64,000 nucleotides of DNA from Notolepis coatsorum (lineage: Eukaryota; Chordata; Actinopteri; Aulopiformes; Paralepididae). Within the stretch, counting starts at the first letter, position 1. Every line of letters begins with the position of its first letter. This document shows positions 12,718-25,741 of the stretch, piece after piece. Below the pieces are notes generated by a model. That model was not told where the DNA came from, ran no database searches, and saw nothing but the letters and a program-made list of their open reading frames with translations. The position numbers and the translations under genes were made by a program. Location: assembly GCA_963971535.1 (NCBI GenBank), contig OZ020592.1, positions 123,494,063-123,558,062 on the forward strand, given 5' to 3'.

Positions 12718-14418
12718 TCAAGTCTTGCCACCCCGAGGAGCCCCGGAGGGACGGTAGGTTACAGTCTGCTGGACACGACGTTCCCTACCGTCTCCTCCGG
12801 TCGTGGATGGGCCGGCGGTGGCAGAAGCGCCGTTTCGTCCCCTGGCCCTCTTGGCAGGGCCAGCAGCGGCGGCGGAGGCAGTGGTAGCGGCGACGGAGAC
12901 AGCTCGACGTCGCGGAAGCCTTCTGACTCCACCGGCAAGGACGGGAGGCGGAAAATGGGGTTGGAGAATGGACCTCTCCTCTGCCATCTCTCTGCATGTT
13001 GAGGACATCAACCGCAGGGCCTTCCCGAATAGGCCAGCGTCGGAGAGGGCGGCCATCAGAAGAGGAGCTCTCTTCTTCTCTGGCACACGGGCCTGCTCCA
13101 GCCAAAGGTGACGCTGGCCCAGGGTGGCCAGGGCGCGCACTTTCCCCATGGCTATGGCCAGCACCTGGGAAAGGTGCAGGACAGCTCCCGCAGCCTGGGT
13201 GATCTGATCGCATTTCACCTCGTTCAGATCCGTGCCGCCCGTCATTATCCCCGATACAAATCTAGCCAGGTGGGCGATGTTAGACGCCGCAGCTAGCGAT
13301 TGTGTACCAGCGATGAATGACTGGTCACCCCAATAAGCCAATCGCCTAGCCGATTTCCCCTGGAGGACCGGCTTGCATAGGGGTTCCCACACCATATCCG
13401 GACAGAGGAGCGCGGCCATCGGACTGTCAAGCCGAGGCACGCCCTCCCCCATACCTTTGACCAACCCCGACACCCGCGTAACTGGTACGTAGGCAGGAGT
13501 TAGTCCCATGATGTTGGACACCGCCTGACCCCGACGAACATAGGCCCCCATCGATGGGAAAAATGGGTAGACAACGTCCACCCCTCTCACTGGGGGACGC
13601 TGCCAGGGATGGCCTATGAGGTCATCAGGGACAGGTGCAGGCAATGGCAGCGGCAGCGGCACGCCGTTTGCGGCGGCGGCTACCGCCATGAGCTCGGGAA
13701 ACAAGGCCCGCAGTTCCCCCTGCGAACCTTCCTCCACCGACCCCGCATCCCTCACATACAGCAGGCTGCGACTGGTCAAGGAGCCACAGTCTGATGTGGC
13801 CGACAGTAGGGCATCCTGCTGATGAGGCCAAGGTGGTTCCTCGACATCCTCGAACAGGGCGCCCCATGGAGCCATTTCCCCCCCCTCCGGGGTCTCCTGA
13901 GGAGGGATACTCTCCTCCACGGGGCCCTCATACAAAAACCCCTCCGCCTCGTCCATGAAGTCCTCAGTCTCCATTGGAAATCCAGAGCCGGACGAATCTT
14001 CGCTGGTCTCCAGCAGTTCCCCAAACCCAGGCCGTTCGCGCCTGCACGCCACCATCTTGCGACGTGAGCGGGCAGACGCGAAAAGTTTGCGTCGCAAATC
14101 CTCTGGCTCCAAGACAACCCCCCGTTCACCAACGGGCGATTCCCCAGAACCAGAGGAACCAGAGTCGAGATCAGGCCATCGCCGGAGCGACGGCACCGAA
14201 CCCTCGGCTCTTCGGTGAGGCAAACTATCCACTGGCAGTCTCCCGGGCTGGGTCGGCAACCACGAGAGTGGCAACAGCCCAGCACCGAGGCGCACGACGG
14301 AGGCGGGAATGGAGAACCGCTGGTGAAGAGTAGGTCTAGCGGGTCTACTCTCCGCGGAATACATTATGACCCAACTTTTTCTTGTACAACAGATGTGAGA
14401 GAAGAAAAAATTAAGCAC
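12718..14418 (-). CDS. DIRS gag-like protein, 566 aa, intact
   Basis: One uninterrupted frame spans the gag position just inside the 5' ITR. Residues 140-230 are strongly acidic and Ser/Glu-rich. The middle contains GAYVRRGQ and DMVWEPL. Residues about 365-495 carry the helical block typical of DIRS ORF1 proteins, with QRHLWL at 435-440 and GLFG at 462-465. Residues 500-566 are rich in Arg, Ala and Gly, as expected for nucleic-acid binding. A second methionine at residue 19 (about 14364) is a plausible alternative start. The function is inferred by family: packaging of element RNA. The open frame in a copy without polymerase suggests recent activity or selection. Confidence 0.8.
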   Translation of the reverse strand: MLNFFFSHICCTRKSWVIMYSAESRPARPTLHQRFSIPASVVRLGAGLLPLSWLPTQPGRLPVDSLPHRRAEGSVPSLRRWPDLDSGSSGSGESPVGERGVVLEPEDLRRKLFASARSRRKMVACRRERPGFGELLETSEDSSGSGFPMETEDFMDEAEGFLYEGPVEESIPPQETPEGGEMAPWGALFEDVEEPPWPHQQDALLSATSDCGSLTSRSLLYVRDAGSVEEGSQGELRALFPELMAVAAAANGVPLPLPLPAPVPDDLIGHPWQRPPVRGVDVVYPFFPSMGAYVRRGQAVSNIMGLTPAYVPVTRVSGLVKGMGEGVPRLDSPMAALLCPDMVWEPLCKPVLQGKSARRLAYWGDQSFIAGTQSLAAASNIAHLARFVSGIMTGGTDLNEVKCDQITQAAGAVLHLSQVLAIAMGKVRALATLGQRHLWLEQARVPEKKRAPLLMAALSDAGLFGKALRLMSSTCREMAEERSILQPHFPPPVLAGGVRRLPRRRAVSVAATTASAAAAGPAKRARGRNGASATAGPSTTGGDGRERRVQQTVTYRPSGAPRGGKT

Positions 14419-14486
14419 AATGTAAACCCGTCACAACTCTTTTCAACTAACAACACGTCAAGTGGGGTACTACCGAGGCACTTCCT

Positions 14487-14670
14487 TGTGGTGAAAGCGA
14501 GAAGGAGGAGAGCAGGTGACCACACACCTGCTTATGAAGGTAAGCTGATGAGGGGTGTGGTCAGACTAATACTGGTATTAAAGGTACATTTGTGGAATTT
14601 ATTCAGTGCGCGTGCACGTACGCGAGGGAGTGCAGTGTGATGCCAAGCAGAGCCCCTAATGGAACAGAAC
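14487..14670. repeat. Inverted terminal repeat of the gag-only DIRS (5' side)
   Basis: This is the inverted partner of 9331-9490. It ends in CTAATGGAACAGAAC at 14656-14670, whose complement forms the right half of the ICR. Confidence 0.9.
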
Positions 14671-14815
14671 CCTTTACTATCACACTACAGACTGTTAACC
14701 TGTAGTGTGATAGTAAAGGGTTAACCTTCTGTAGTGTGGTAGTGAAAGGGTTAACCTTCTGTATTGTTGCAGTGAAAGGGTTAACCATTTGGTAGTGCGG
14801 CAGTGAAAGGTTTAA
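14671..14815. repeat. GTTAACCC repeat array with hairpin
   Basis: CCTTTACTATCACACTACAG is followed by an inverted arm (CTGTAGTGTGATAGTAAAGG) and then three diverged direct units ending near AAAGGTTTAAAATG. It is continuous with 9259-9294 once the DIRS element is removed. Confidence 0.85.
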
Positions 14816-14829
14816 AATGAAAAAAATAA

Positions 14830-15114
<285 letters not shown>

Positions 15115-15578
15115 AAGCCTCGCCCTCCAGAGGTGGGAGGCGGAGCCGCGACGAAGACACGCTCACCACGGTGACACACCGTCCCTCACCGATCTATTAC
15201 TAGTCTATTACTGCCATTTTCAAAACAAGTTGTCCTTTCGCTCTTTTCTTTTCTTCTTTATAAAAAAAAAGCTGCCCATTTTATAATTTTTATTTTGTAA
15301 TACAAAAAGATGAATCGCAATCGCAAATGTAATGAAAACAATAGTCACAGACATATATTTTAAGATATTTTGCGACAGATTTGTTCCCTTCTTTTGGTAA
15401 ATGAAGGTTACCTAAAGGATACCTCGCCCTTGGGGAGGGAGGGAATGAGGGCTCGACTGGGAGAGCGTCACCGCCTGGTCGCTTCCACAGAACTGTACGG
15501 CGAGATGAGGATTTGTGTGAAAAAAAATAATGAAAAAAAAATGGGGGGAAATGCGATGACTCGTCGAAAAGGTTATCC

Positions 15579-17650
15579 CACTGTCCTGTAGGAGGCACTG
15601 TCCTGTAGGAGGCACTGTTCTGTAGGATGGCACTGTTCTGTAGGATGGCACTGGCACTGTCCTGAAGGAGGCACTGTCCTGTAGGAGGCACTGTCCTGTA
15701 GGAGGCACTGTTCTGTAGGATGGCACTGGCACTGTCCTGAAGGAACGGCACTGGCACTGTCCTGTAGGAGGCACTGTCCTGTAGGATGGCACTGGCACTG
15801 TCCTGTAGGAGGCACTGTCCTGTAGGATGGCACTGGCACTGTCCTGTAGGGGGCACTGTCCTGTAGGATGGCACTGGCACTGTCCTGTAGGAACGGCACT
15901 GTCCTGTAGGATGGCACTGGCACTGTCCTGTAGGATGGCACTGTCCTGTAGGAGGCACTGTCCTGTAGGATGAAACTGTCCTGTAGGAGGCACTGTCCTG
16001 TAGGATGGAACTGGCACTGTCCTGTAGGGAGGCACTGTCCTGTAGGATGGAACTGGCACTGTCCTGTAGGATGGAACTGGCACTGTCCTGTAGGAGGCAC
16101 TGTCCTGTAGGATGGAACTGGCACTGTCCTGTAGGATGGCACTGTCCTGTAGGAGGCACTGTCCTGTAGGATGGAACTGGCACTGTCCTGTAGGATGGCA
16201 CTGGCACTGTCCTGAAGGATGGCACTGTCCTGTAGGAGGCACTGTCCTGTAGGATGGAACTGGCACTGTCCTGTAGGATGGCACTGTCCTGTAGGAGGCA
16301 CTGTCCTGTAGGATGGAACTGGCACTGTCCTGTAGGGAGGCACTGTCCTGTAGGATGGCACTGGCACTGTCCTGTAGGGAGGCACTGTCCTGTAGGATGG
16401 CACTGGCACTGTCCTGTAGGACGGCACTGGCACTGTCCTGTAGGATGGCACTGGCCTGTAGGATGGCACTGGCACTGTCCTGTAGGAACGGCACTGGCAC
16501 TGTCCTGTAGGATGGAACTGGCACTGTCCTGTAGGATGGCACTGTCCTGTAGGAGGCACTGTCCTGTAGGAGGCACTGTCCTGTAGGATGGCACTGGCAC
16601 TGTCCTGTAGGGAGGCACTGTCCTGTAGGAGGCACTGTCCTGTAGGATGGAACTGGCACTGTCCTGTAGGATGGCACTGTCCTGTAGGAGGCACTGTCCT
16701 GTAGGATGGAACTGGCACTGTCCTGTAGGATGGAACTGGCACTGTCCTGTAGGATGGCACTGTCCTGTAGGATGGAACTGTCCTGTAGGATGGCACTGGC
16801 ACTGTCCTGAAGGATGGCACTGTCCTGGAGGATGGCACTGGCACTGTCCTGAAGGATGGCACTGTCCTGGAGGATGGCACTGGCACTGTCCTGAAGGATG
16901 GCACTGGCACTGTCCTGGAGGATGGCACTGGCACTGTCCTGAAGGATGGCACTGGCACTGTCCTGGAGGATGGCACTGGCACTGTCCTGAAGGATGGCAC
17001 TGGCACTGTCCTGGAGGATGGCACTGGCACTGTCCTGAAGGATGGCACTGGCACTGTCCTGAAGGATGGCACTGGCACTGTCCTGAAGGATGGCACTGGC
17101 ACTGTCCTGAAGGATGGCACTGGCACTGTCCTGAAGGATGGCACTGGCACTGTCCTGAAGGATGGCACTGGCACTGTCCTGGAGGATGGCACTGGCACTG
17201 TCCTGTAGGACGGCACTGGCACTGTCCTGTAGGACGGCACTGGCACTGTCCTGAAGGATGGCACTGGCACTGTCCTGTAGGATGGCATTGGCACTGTCCT
17301 GTAGGACGGCACTGGCACTGTCCTGTAGGATGGCATTGGCACTGTCCTGTAGGGAGGCATTGGCACTGTCCTGTAGGGAGGCACTGGCACTGTCCTGTAG
17401 GAGGCACTGTCCTGAAGGACGGCATTGGCACTGTCCTGTAGAAGGCACTGGCACTGTCCTGTAGGACGACACTGGCACTGTCCTGTAGGAGGCACTGGCA
17501 CTGTCATGTAGGAGGCACTGTCCTGTAGGAGGCACTGTTCTGTAGGAGGCACTGTCCTGAAGGAGGCACTGTCCTGTAGGAGGCACTGTCCTGAAGGAGG
17601 CACTGTCCTGTAGGAGGCACTGTCCTGTAGGAGGCAGCACTGTCCTGAAG
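15579..17650. repeat. 2.1-kb minisatellite, 17/18/24-bp units
   Basis: Units are built from GGCACTG and TCCTGTAGGA. The short form is AGGCACTGTCCTGTAGG (17-18 bp) and the long form has a doubled GGCACT (24 bp). The left part mixes both lengths with GGAACT variants. From about 16790 to 17190 the array becomes regular, with CCTGAAGG and CCTGGAGG long units alternating (48-bp higher-order repeat), followed by a run of CCTGAAGG units. Three reading frames on the minus strand are open for more than 700 codons simply because the units lack stops on that strand. Confidence 0.95.
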
Positions 17651-18187
17651 CATGACACCGGCACGCGACACGTTGCCACCCCTGTCTGTCCACGTCGAGG
17701 CGGCAGGGCTGCTCAGAGTACGTTATGTTATGTATTATACGGTCTCAGATATGTTGTCCTTTTTTCCCTTTTCTTGCTCGTTCCGTTCTAAATGTACTTT
17801 ATTTAGTCTTCCATGAACCAAAAAGAACCTGTATCCCTACTACCTTTACTTTCCAGCTTCAAAGAGGAATATATGATACAATACTGAATATTATATGAAA
17901 AGAAAAAAGAAAACTTCTTTGCACTCAATATCTATCTGTAAATGGAGACGTTAGACCTGTATATACACACACGCACACACATACTCTTTACGCAATGCGC
18001 TCTGAATTATTTTCAAAGTCGGGAATGGTCGAGCAAAGTTATCAGTTGGATGAGCCTTTCCTGTGTGGTCGGCACCTGCATAAGGGAGGCAGCATGGGTC
18101 TTTCTTATTAATGATAGTGATAAATGTTTAGGGCATGGTGAAGGTAGTCAAAGCTGAAAAAAAAGCTATAAGTCATTTTACATTGTT

Positions 18188-18193
18188 AATAAA
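18188..18193 (+). promoter_or_regulatory. Candidate polyadenylation signal
   Basis: AATAAA lies in AT-rich sequence about 3.07 kb after the rgs7bp stop codon and is followed by TTTTGTTATTG. It is the first canonical signal on the + strand after the minisatellite that I noticed. Confidence 0.4.
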
Positions 18194-18435
18194 ACTTTTG
18201 TTATTGAAATACAATTGTGCCGCGTCTTCATCCTGGGTTGTCCCGTCTCTGGTCATTCAACATGCAATATATGCCGCTCTCTCTCTCCCCACTAGGTGGA
18301 GACAAAACCTCATTAGGATCTCAAGGGGTCAGTTCTTCATTTAACCCTTTCAGGTGTGAGGAATTTCCCCTCAACATTCGTCCTCACTAAAGCTTCACTA
18401 CTGACATTTGTGCTGTCTTTTAGTAGTTGCCTATT

Positions 18436-18790
18436 TGATTTGATTTGATCTTTATTTATCTCGAACAACCATAAACACACACACAAACTTGAAATAACAA
18501 AAACTAAATAAAAAATTAAATAAGAAACAAAATAAAATACAAATACAAATAAAATAAAATATATCTTCCTAGACATGGAAGCAATTGTCAACATAGCTCA
18601 AGACAAATGGTTTTGTTCGAGAAGGGACAGAAAGAAGCAAAGCTTATCTGGTCCTGCCCCTTCCTTACAATATCATATTAATATGTAATAAGTTATCTAT
18701 CAATATCAAAAATAATATACCTATTCACTACAGCAAAAGATAAAAATACTAGTTCACGTTATTTTCAAGCTCCTTGAAACTTATACTTGT
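18436..18790 (-). mobile_element. LINE 3' UTR relic
   Basis: Read on the minus strand, CTTTCTGTCCCTTCTCGAAC, an AT-rich stretch and GTTCGAGATAAATAAAGATC end in repeats of AAATC. This is the shape of a fish non-LTR 3' end with a short tandem tail. No reverse transcriptase is retained. Confidence 0.55.
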
Positions 18791-18837
18791 CCAAGAATTC
18801 CTGTTTATATCTGCATTTAAACATTTCAATAGTACTA

Positions 18838-19018
18838 CATTACTGTCTACTATGCTAATATGTCTACACTACTATGCACTCAAGACTGTAACACCCAGGT
18901 TCGATACTGTTTGATGAACAATCTTACTGACCCTTAGCTGCCAGAGTTGTGCCCTTCCTGCTGACTTGTTGTACAGAACTTGTAAGTCGCTTTGGATAAA
19001 AGCGTTCAGCTAAATGTC
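18838..19018 (+). mobile_element. L2/V-SINE-type 3' tail
   Basis: It ends in CTTGTAAGTCGCTTTGGATA followed by AAAGCGTTCAGCTAAATG, the widespread fish 3' tail used by L2-type LINEs and V-SINEs. The upstream 150 bp parallels 5065-5225. Confidence 0.7.
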
Positions 19019-19436
19019 ACACCTGAAAAGCTGAAATCAGAACAGAACCACAAATCTAAGGTGTATAGATCATAGTCCAGTTCGACATGCTAAAGCTGGT
19101 ATCAGAGATCACACAGACCCAACACTGACCATGCAAGAACATGCTTCTGATGTCTGACCGGTGTTTTTCAACATAGGGAATATGATTATAACAATAAGGT
19201 CTGATGGAAAAGAACGGTCCTGTGTAACATGAAGTAGCATTATGACTATAAAACTAAGGGTAGAATACCTTCAAAAGAAAGAAGGGACCGCACACTCCTC
19301 AGGACTGGTTTTTGCTTCTTTTTTTATTGCACTAGCATTATGACTACTTCAATAGCTGTGGTGATAAATACTTCTCTTCTCGTTTTAAGCCACGAGATGA
19401 CTCCGAGATGACGCAGCATCTGAGAAGGATGGGATG
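19019..19436. other. Unclassified intergenic sequence
   Basis: No gene, repeat boundary or RNA signal was recognised. Confidence 0.4.
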
Positions 19437-19783
19437 AGGAGAAAGACAGGAGAGAAACAGAGAGAGGGGGGGCAGACAGGGAGAGGGGTGTGTGGGGGTA
19501 GAGAGTTGGGGCAGAAAGAGAAATAGTCAGGAAGGGAAGGAGAAAGAGACTGGGAGAGGGAGGGAAGGAGAGAGAGAAAGAGAGGGAAGGAGAGAGATAG
19601 AGACAGAGGGAAGGAGAGACAGAGAGGGAAGGAGAGAGAGAGACAGAGAGGGAAGGAGAGAGAAGGGGAGACAGAGAGGGAAGAAGAGAGAGGCAGAGGG
19701 AAGGAGAGAGAGGGAAGAAGAGAGAGGGAGACAGAGAGGGAAGAAGAGAGAGATACAGGGGGAAGGAGAGGGAGACAGAGTTC
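19437..19783. repeat. Purine-rich (GA/GGGA)n array
   Basis: Degenerate GAGAGA and GGGAAGGAGAGA units. The open frames on both strands are a by-product of the repeat. Confidence 0.9.
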
Positions 19784-20060
19784 AAGTTCAAGTTTCTTTA
19801 TTAGTTGACATGCAAAAATACAGAATACCTTCACATGGAATGCTTTTTTCTGTTATGCTCCTATGCGGATCATAGGACACTTGGATCATACGCATACAGC
19901 TCATTACAGTAATATTCCACAATTATTACATTTTAGATAGTAATAATGGTACAGAGCATAAAAACACCTACTGTACATGCGCTTTGATGACGCATGTAGG
20001 GCTAGCCTTGAGACAAACATATGCGTATTCACCACCGTAAACAGACTGGCAGCCGTCCTA
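19784..20060 (-). mobile_element. Rex1-like LINE 3' fragment
   Basis: The left end, GTTCAAGTTCAAGTTTCTTT followed by ATTAGTTGACATGCAAAAATAC, closely parallels the 3' end of the LINEs at 32173 and 53690. Only 3' UTR is present. Confidence 0.6.
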
Positions 20061-20109
20061 GGCAGCGCCATGTACGGAAGGAGGGGGGAGTGGGTTGGGG
20101 TTGTTACAG

Positions 20110-20557
20110 GGCTGTATGGGGGGGGGGGAGAATAGAGGGAGAGGGAGACAGAGAGGGAATGAGAAAGATACAGAAGGAAGGAGAGACTGGGAGAAGGAGG
20201 GTAGAGAGAGAAAAAGACAGATGGGAGAGAGGGGGAGAGACTGGGAGAGAGAGAGAGACTGGAAGAGGGAGAGAGACAGATTGGGAGAGGGAGGGAGGGA
20301 GAGAGACAGAGAGGGAGGGAGAGACTGGGAGAGAGAGAAACTGGAAGAGAGAGAGACTGGAAGAGAGAGAGAGAGAGACTGGGAGAGGGAGATAGAGACT
20401 GGAAGAGAGAGAGAGAGAGGGAAGGAGAGAGAGACAGAAGGAAGGAGAGACTGGGAGAAGGAGGGTAGAGGGAGAAAGAGACAGATGTGAGAGAGAGACT
20501 GGGAGAGGGAGGGAGGGAGATACTGGGAGAGGTAGAGAGAGAGACTGGAAGAGGGAG

Positions 20558-20645
<88 letters not shown>

Positions 20646-20880
20646 GAAGAGGGAGAGAGAGAGACTTGGAGAGAGAGAGACTGGAAGAGGGAGAGAGAGA
20701 GAGACTGGGAGAGGGAGAGAGAGAGAGACTGGGAGAGGGAGAGAGAGACTGGAAGAGGGAGAGGGAGAGAGACTGGAAGAGAGAGAGACTGGAAGAAGAA
20801 GGGAGAGAGGCCGCGACAGGGAAATGAAAGGGTGTAGAGAGAGAGAGAGGGAGGGAGAGAGAGAGGGAGGGAGGGAGGGA
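20110..20880. repeat. Purine-rich (GA)n arrays with GACTGG units
   Basis: GAGAGA tracts are interspersed with regularly spaced GACTGG(A/G)AGAG units. A pure GA core lies at 20570-20642. It is non-coding. Confidence 0.9.
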
Positions 20881-21538
20881 TGTTGAAGGTCAGGGCAGTG
20901 AGAAGATAACAGCCGGTCACCTCTAGGAGCGGCGGGGCAGGAAGGCGTTTCCGTGACGGATCGCTGAGCGGATCGCTGAGCGGATCGCTGAGCGGACCCC
21001 CGCGCGCTGGCGGAGGCTTCTCCAAAGAGCATGCTGATTAATGGCCTGCGCTGATGTTTCCTTCACATGAGGCCCTGTCAAAAGGAAGAGGTGAAGGGGC
21101 GCCTGCGTGGACGCTCTGAGCACTTCATCAGCATGCGCGCACAACGCTGAGAGGGCCTCTGAGGCGCCGGGGCGAGGATGCCGTGTCACGGTTCCCCGGT
21201 TCCCCTTGTTCCCCACTTGACAGGAGTACCGATGTATTTTGATAAGCCGCCGTGGAGACTAATGCCTTGTCATTAGCATTATGTTCACAGCCTGGCTGGG
21301 GCTGGCCGTGGTCTAGCATGGTATGGTATGGTATGGGTTTGTGTCTCCATTCGTTGAGACGAGGCCACAGCACGGAGTAAAAAGTATGTTTTTTTCCCTC
21401 TGAAATGTAATTGAGTAAAAGTATACAACCCTAATAATACTTGAGTAAAGTACAAATCCCCCAAAACAGTACTTAAGTATTGTAACAAAGTACAATTACT
21501 CAAGTACTTTACACCCATCCGAGTGTCTCTGTGTGAAC
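20881..21538. other. Intergenic; short 12-bp tandem and hAT-MITE end
   Basis: Four units around CGGATCGCTGAG lie at 20955-20998. At 21390-21515 the sequence AATTGAGTAAAAGTATACAA ... CTCAAGTACTTTACACCC is the other end of the common fish hAT-MITE seen at 5475. No gene is seen. Confidence 0.5.
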
Positions 21539-22110
<572 letters not shown>

Positions 22111-22840
22111 ATGGGCGCCTGAGCAATGGAGCAAGTGGAGCAGGTGCATCCCCACAATTGAACTTGGGGGAGCAAACGTGTGCTTTTGCACCCCCCTTTT
22201 TGATCATATGAAAAATATGATATGCCCCCCCCCAATATATCACTGTAAACATAACTATGTAATTTCAATAAAATTAATAATATGCAATGAAAGAACTTGT
22301 GCTGATTATAGACACTTAATAGCGAGTTCTTAAGTTTCCAAAGATTGCGACCCCCCTCGCATTTCCCTCACAATGGTTTGATCAACTGCCTCCCACCCCA
22401 GCACGCAGTCAGTGGCGCATGATGCAGGTAGGCCACAGTGAGTGTGTGGGAATCACTGTGACCGAGTCTGTCATTGGTGGCAGACCTTTCCAGTAAGTTG
22501 TTCAAACAAAGGATATTCTGCCACTCAATACAATAAAACACATTTATAATCATCACCTTCTCTTCTTAAAGGTCACTCTTTATGTTGGCTAGCGGTTATC
22601 TCACGTTTGCTAGCTAGCTAGTAACAACCAGTGTTTGTGTGTTTGACTAGCTAGCTACCTGGTAGATCGAAGCCCATTAGAGTTTGAGTTTATTAAGATC
22701 CCCTCCCCATTAGCTGTTGCATGACAACAACTAGTCTTCCTGGGGTCCACACAAAACATTACATTCAAGCATTGACTTTCATATTTTCCATCATATACCA
22801 CTTATTTTCTGATTTTCATTTAATTGGAAAGAAAATAATG

Positions 22841-22844
<4 letters not shown>
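22111..22844. other. Unclassified repeat-like sequence
   Basis: GGCGCCTGAGCAATGGAGC and GTGCTTTTGCACCCCCC near 22111-22200 look like the start of a DNA transposon, but no matching end was proven. At 22681-22760 the sequence GATCCCCTCCCCATTAGCTG followed by CTAGTCTTCCTGGGGTCC matches a common fish LINE 3' UTR in minus orientation. No gene is seen. Confidence 0.35.

Positions 22845-22893
<49 letters not shown>
22845..22893. repeat. (AAT)n microsatellite
   Basis: Pure AAT trinucleotide tract. Confidence 0.95.
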
Positions 22894-22894
<1 letters not shown>

Positions 22895-23400
22895 GTAATA
22901 AAATTCAACTACCTACCTGAAATGAAAATAAAAGAGAAGAATGAATTATAGAATGATAGAAGATAATATGATAGAAGCCCATCTCCTACTGTAAATAACC
23001 TGCACAATGTGTGTGTGTAGCCAGCCAACCAGGTAGAACATGGCAGAAAAAAGAAAAAATACAGACATCAGAGCATCTTTCAGTACACCAAAACGCAAAG
23101 TAACAACCCTAGTAGCCTAATATCTCAAAGACTTAGACTAGTTGAAATATGTTCATAAGAAAGAGGTGAAATGCTAATGGTAATGTTTCATAATGATGTC
23201 ATTATAGGCAGAGCAGGCAAAAGATGGTAAACAGACAGCAGAGCTGGGGACAGATAGGCAGGAACAGACTGCCAGTGTATTGCTCTCCTTAATGTAGAAT
23301 GATGTGGTGACTGTGCAGACTCAGGGAGGAGGCAGAGGACGTGAGAAAGAGACCCAAGAGTTACAGGTAATGGAAATATCAGACAGCTTAAAATGTAGGA
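22894..23400. other. Unclassified AT-rich intergenic sequence
   Basis: No gene, RNA or clear repeat end was recognised before the MITE at 23406. Confidence 0.4.
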
Positions 23401-23918
23401 TAACATCCCTAGTAAAAAGAAATGCTATAGGAATCTATACGTTTTTGGAACCCTATAGGAATCCTGGTAGCACTAATCATGAACAAACCATTTATATACA
23501 TTCATAAATGATTATTAAATCGTTTATAACTATATTTGTATAACATTTACAAATTATTTATAACGCTATAGTGTATAATGAACTAATCATGAACAAAACC
23601 ATTTACAACTGATTAGTACATCATTTGTAAATGTACTCGTTTAAAATTCGATCTGTTGGTAACTTTTTTCCACATGATCAACCTTATTTGTTCATTATTA
23701 GTGCAACATTTAATAATGATATCTAATGTGTAGTAACACATTTGTAGATGCTTTGAAAAATGGATATGAAAAAACTACTATACCTCCATTTATTTGTTCA
23801 TGTTCAACAAATGATTTGTTAGACATTCATAAAAGATCAATAAATCATTTGCAGATGCTATTGTGTGCCCTAATCTAAAGTGAACACTATTCATCATTAA
23901 CAAATGTGTAATACAGAT

Positions 23919-24098
23919 AACGATATGCCTACTTTGTTTACTTGTTTATTGCACTATGTCGCTCTATTGGTTGGACTCTATTATTATTATTATTACTTGT
24001 ATTATGCACATCGTTGCAGGCGAGACCCCCCGCATTTCACTGTATACCTGTATGCCGTGACAAATAAAACTCTTGTATCTTGTATCTTGTATCTTGTA
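23919..24098 (+). mobile_element. Short LINE 3' insertion inside the Merlin-like element
   Basis: CCCGCATTTCACTGTATACC, then GCCGTGACAAATAAAACTC and a (TTGTATC)n tail, are the 3' end of the Rex1-like LINEs in this window. The uninterrupted sequence GTAATACAGTTTGTTC is present in the second copy of the local direct repeat at about 24305-24320, while here it is split. Confidence 0.7.
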
Positions 24099-24496
24099 TA
24101 CAGTTTGTTCATTATTTGTTGACTTTCAACTCACCTGTTATGAACGATCTGGCTTTTATGAATACAGACACGAGGCAAAGACCAGACTTGTCTTTTCATG
24201 TTTAACAAATGATTTGTTAGACATTCATGAAACATCTATAAATCATTTGCAGATACTATTGTGTGCCCTAATCTAAAGTGAACACTATTCATCATTAACA
24301 AATGTGTAATACAGTTTGTTCATTATTTGTTGACTTTTTCATCACATGTTATAAATGTTCTAGACAGCTTTCGGATCCACCCTTCTTTGTGACATCAAAC
24401 AGTGACAGAATTAGGACTATAGATAAATGCAATTTTATTAACACAAACAAAGCAAAGCAAAATACCAATACACATTGTTTATTTATTATTTATTTA

Positions 24497-25090
<594 letters not shown>

Positions 25091-25741
25091 TGTCCTTTTC
25101 TTCTTCTCAACTTCTCCATCGCCTTCACGCAGGCCTGTCTCGAGGCCATGTTTAGACGGAGAGTCTCAACAGAAACCGCAGAAGTCGTCTTGTGGTCTCA
25201 CTTTTAATTTTGCGTTTAGACTCGTGTTTTGGGAGGGAATTATTCGTGACCAACAGATCAAATTTTAAAAGAGTACATTTACAAATGATGTACTAATCAG
25301 TTGTAAATGGTTTTGTTCATGATTAGTTCATTATCCACTATAGCGTTATAAATAATCTGTAAATGTTATACAAATATAGTTATAAATTATTTAATAATCA
25401 TTTATGAATGTATATAAATGGTTTGTTCATGATTAGTTCATTATCCACTAATGCATTATAAATACTTTGTAAATGGTATACAAATATAGTTATAAATGAT
25501 CTAATAATACTTTATGAATGTATATAAATGGTTTGTTCATGATTAGTTTATTATCTACAAATACCTTATAAATGTATTATAACAGGGTGTTATTATAAAG
25601 TGCTACCGGAATCCTTTAGAATCCCATAGGATTTTGAGACAGTTCTATAAGAATCCTATCCTATGTTATTATGGGTTTGGTTCTAAAAATGTATACAGAT
25701 TATTATAGGATTCCCATAGCATTTTCTGACTAGGGATAACA

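Larger units (their letters stand above)
9295..14670 (-). mobile_element. Gag-only DIRS element, structurally complete
   Basis: The element is 5376 bp and reads leftward. It has inverted terminal repeats (9295-9490 and 14487-14670), an intact 566-codon gag frame, a 3.1-kb non-coding segment and an internal complementary region (9531-9620). The ICR joins the reverse complement of the left edge (GTTATAACCTAAC) to that of the right edge (GTTCTGTTCC), exactly as DIRS circle closure requires. The flanks join as GGTTAAC|CCTTTACTATC, with no target duplication, as expected for a recombinase-inserted DIRS element. No RT, RNase H or recombinase sequence is visible, so it would need enzymes from an autonomous relative. 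Confidence 0.85.
15115..18215 (+). other. Likely rgs7bp 3' UTR containing a large minisatellite
   Basis: The region follows the rgs7bp stop. It has no other gene, and the first good polyadenylation signal I see (AATAAA, 18188-18193) is followed by a T/G-rich stretch. Vertebrate rgs7bp 3' UTRs can be long, but the extent here is inference; the transcript could end earlier at a variant signal. Confidence 0.4.

Noticed and set aside
15290..17693. Three minus-strand frames of 706-755 codons rich in Cys-Gln-Cys-His-Pro or Ser-Ala-Ile-Leu-Gln
   Set aside because: They are produced by a minisatellite whose units lack stops on that strand; all frames are equally open and none has a start context or domain.
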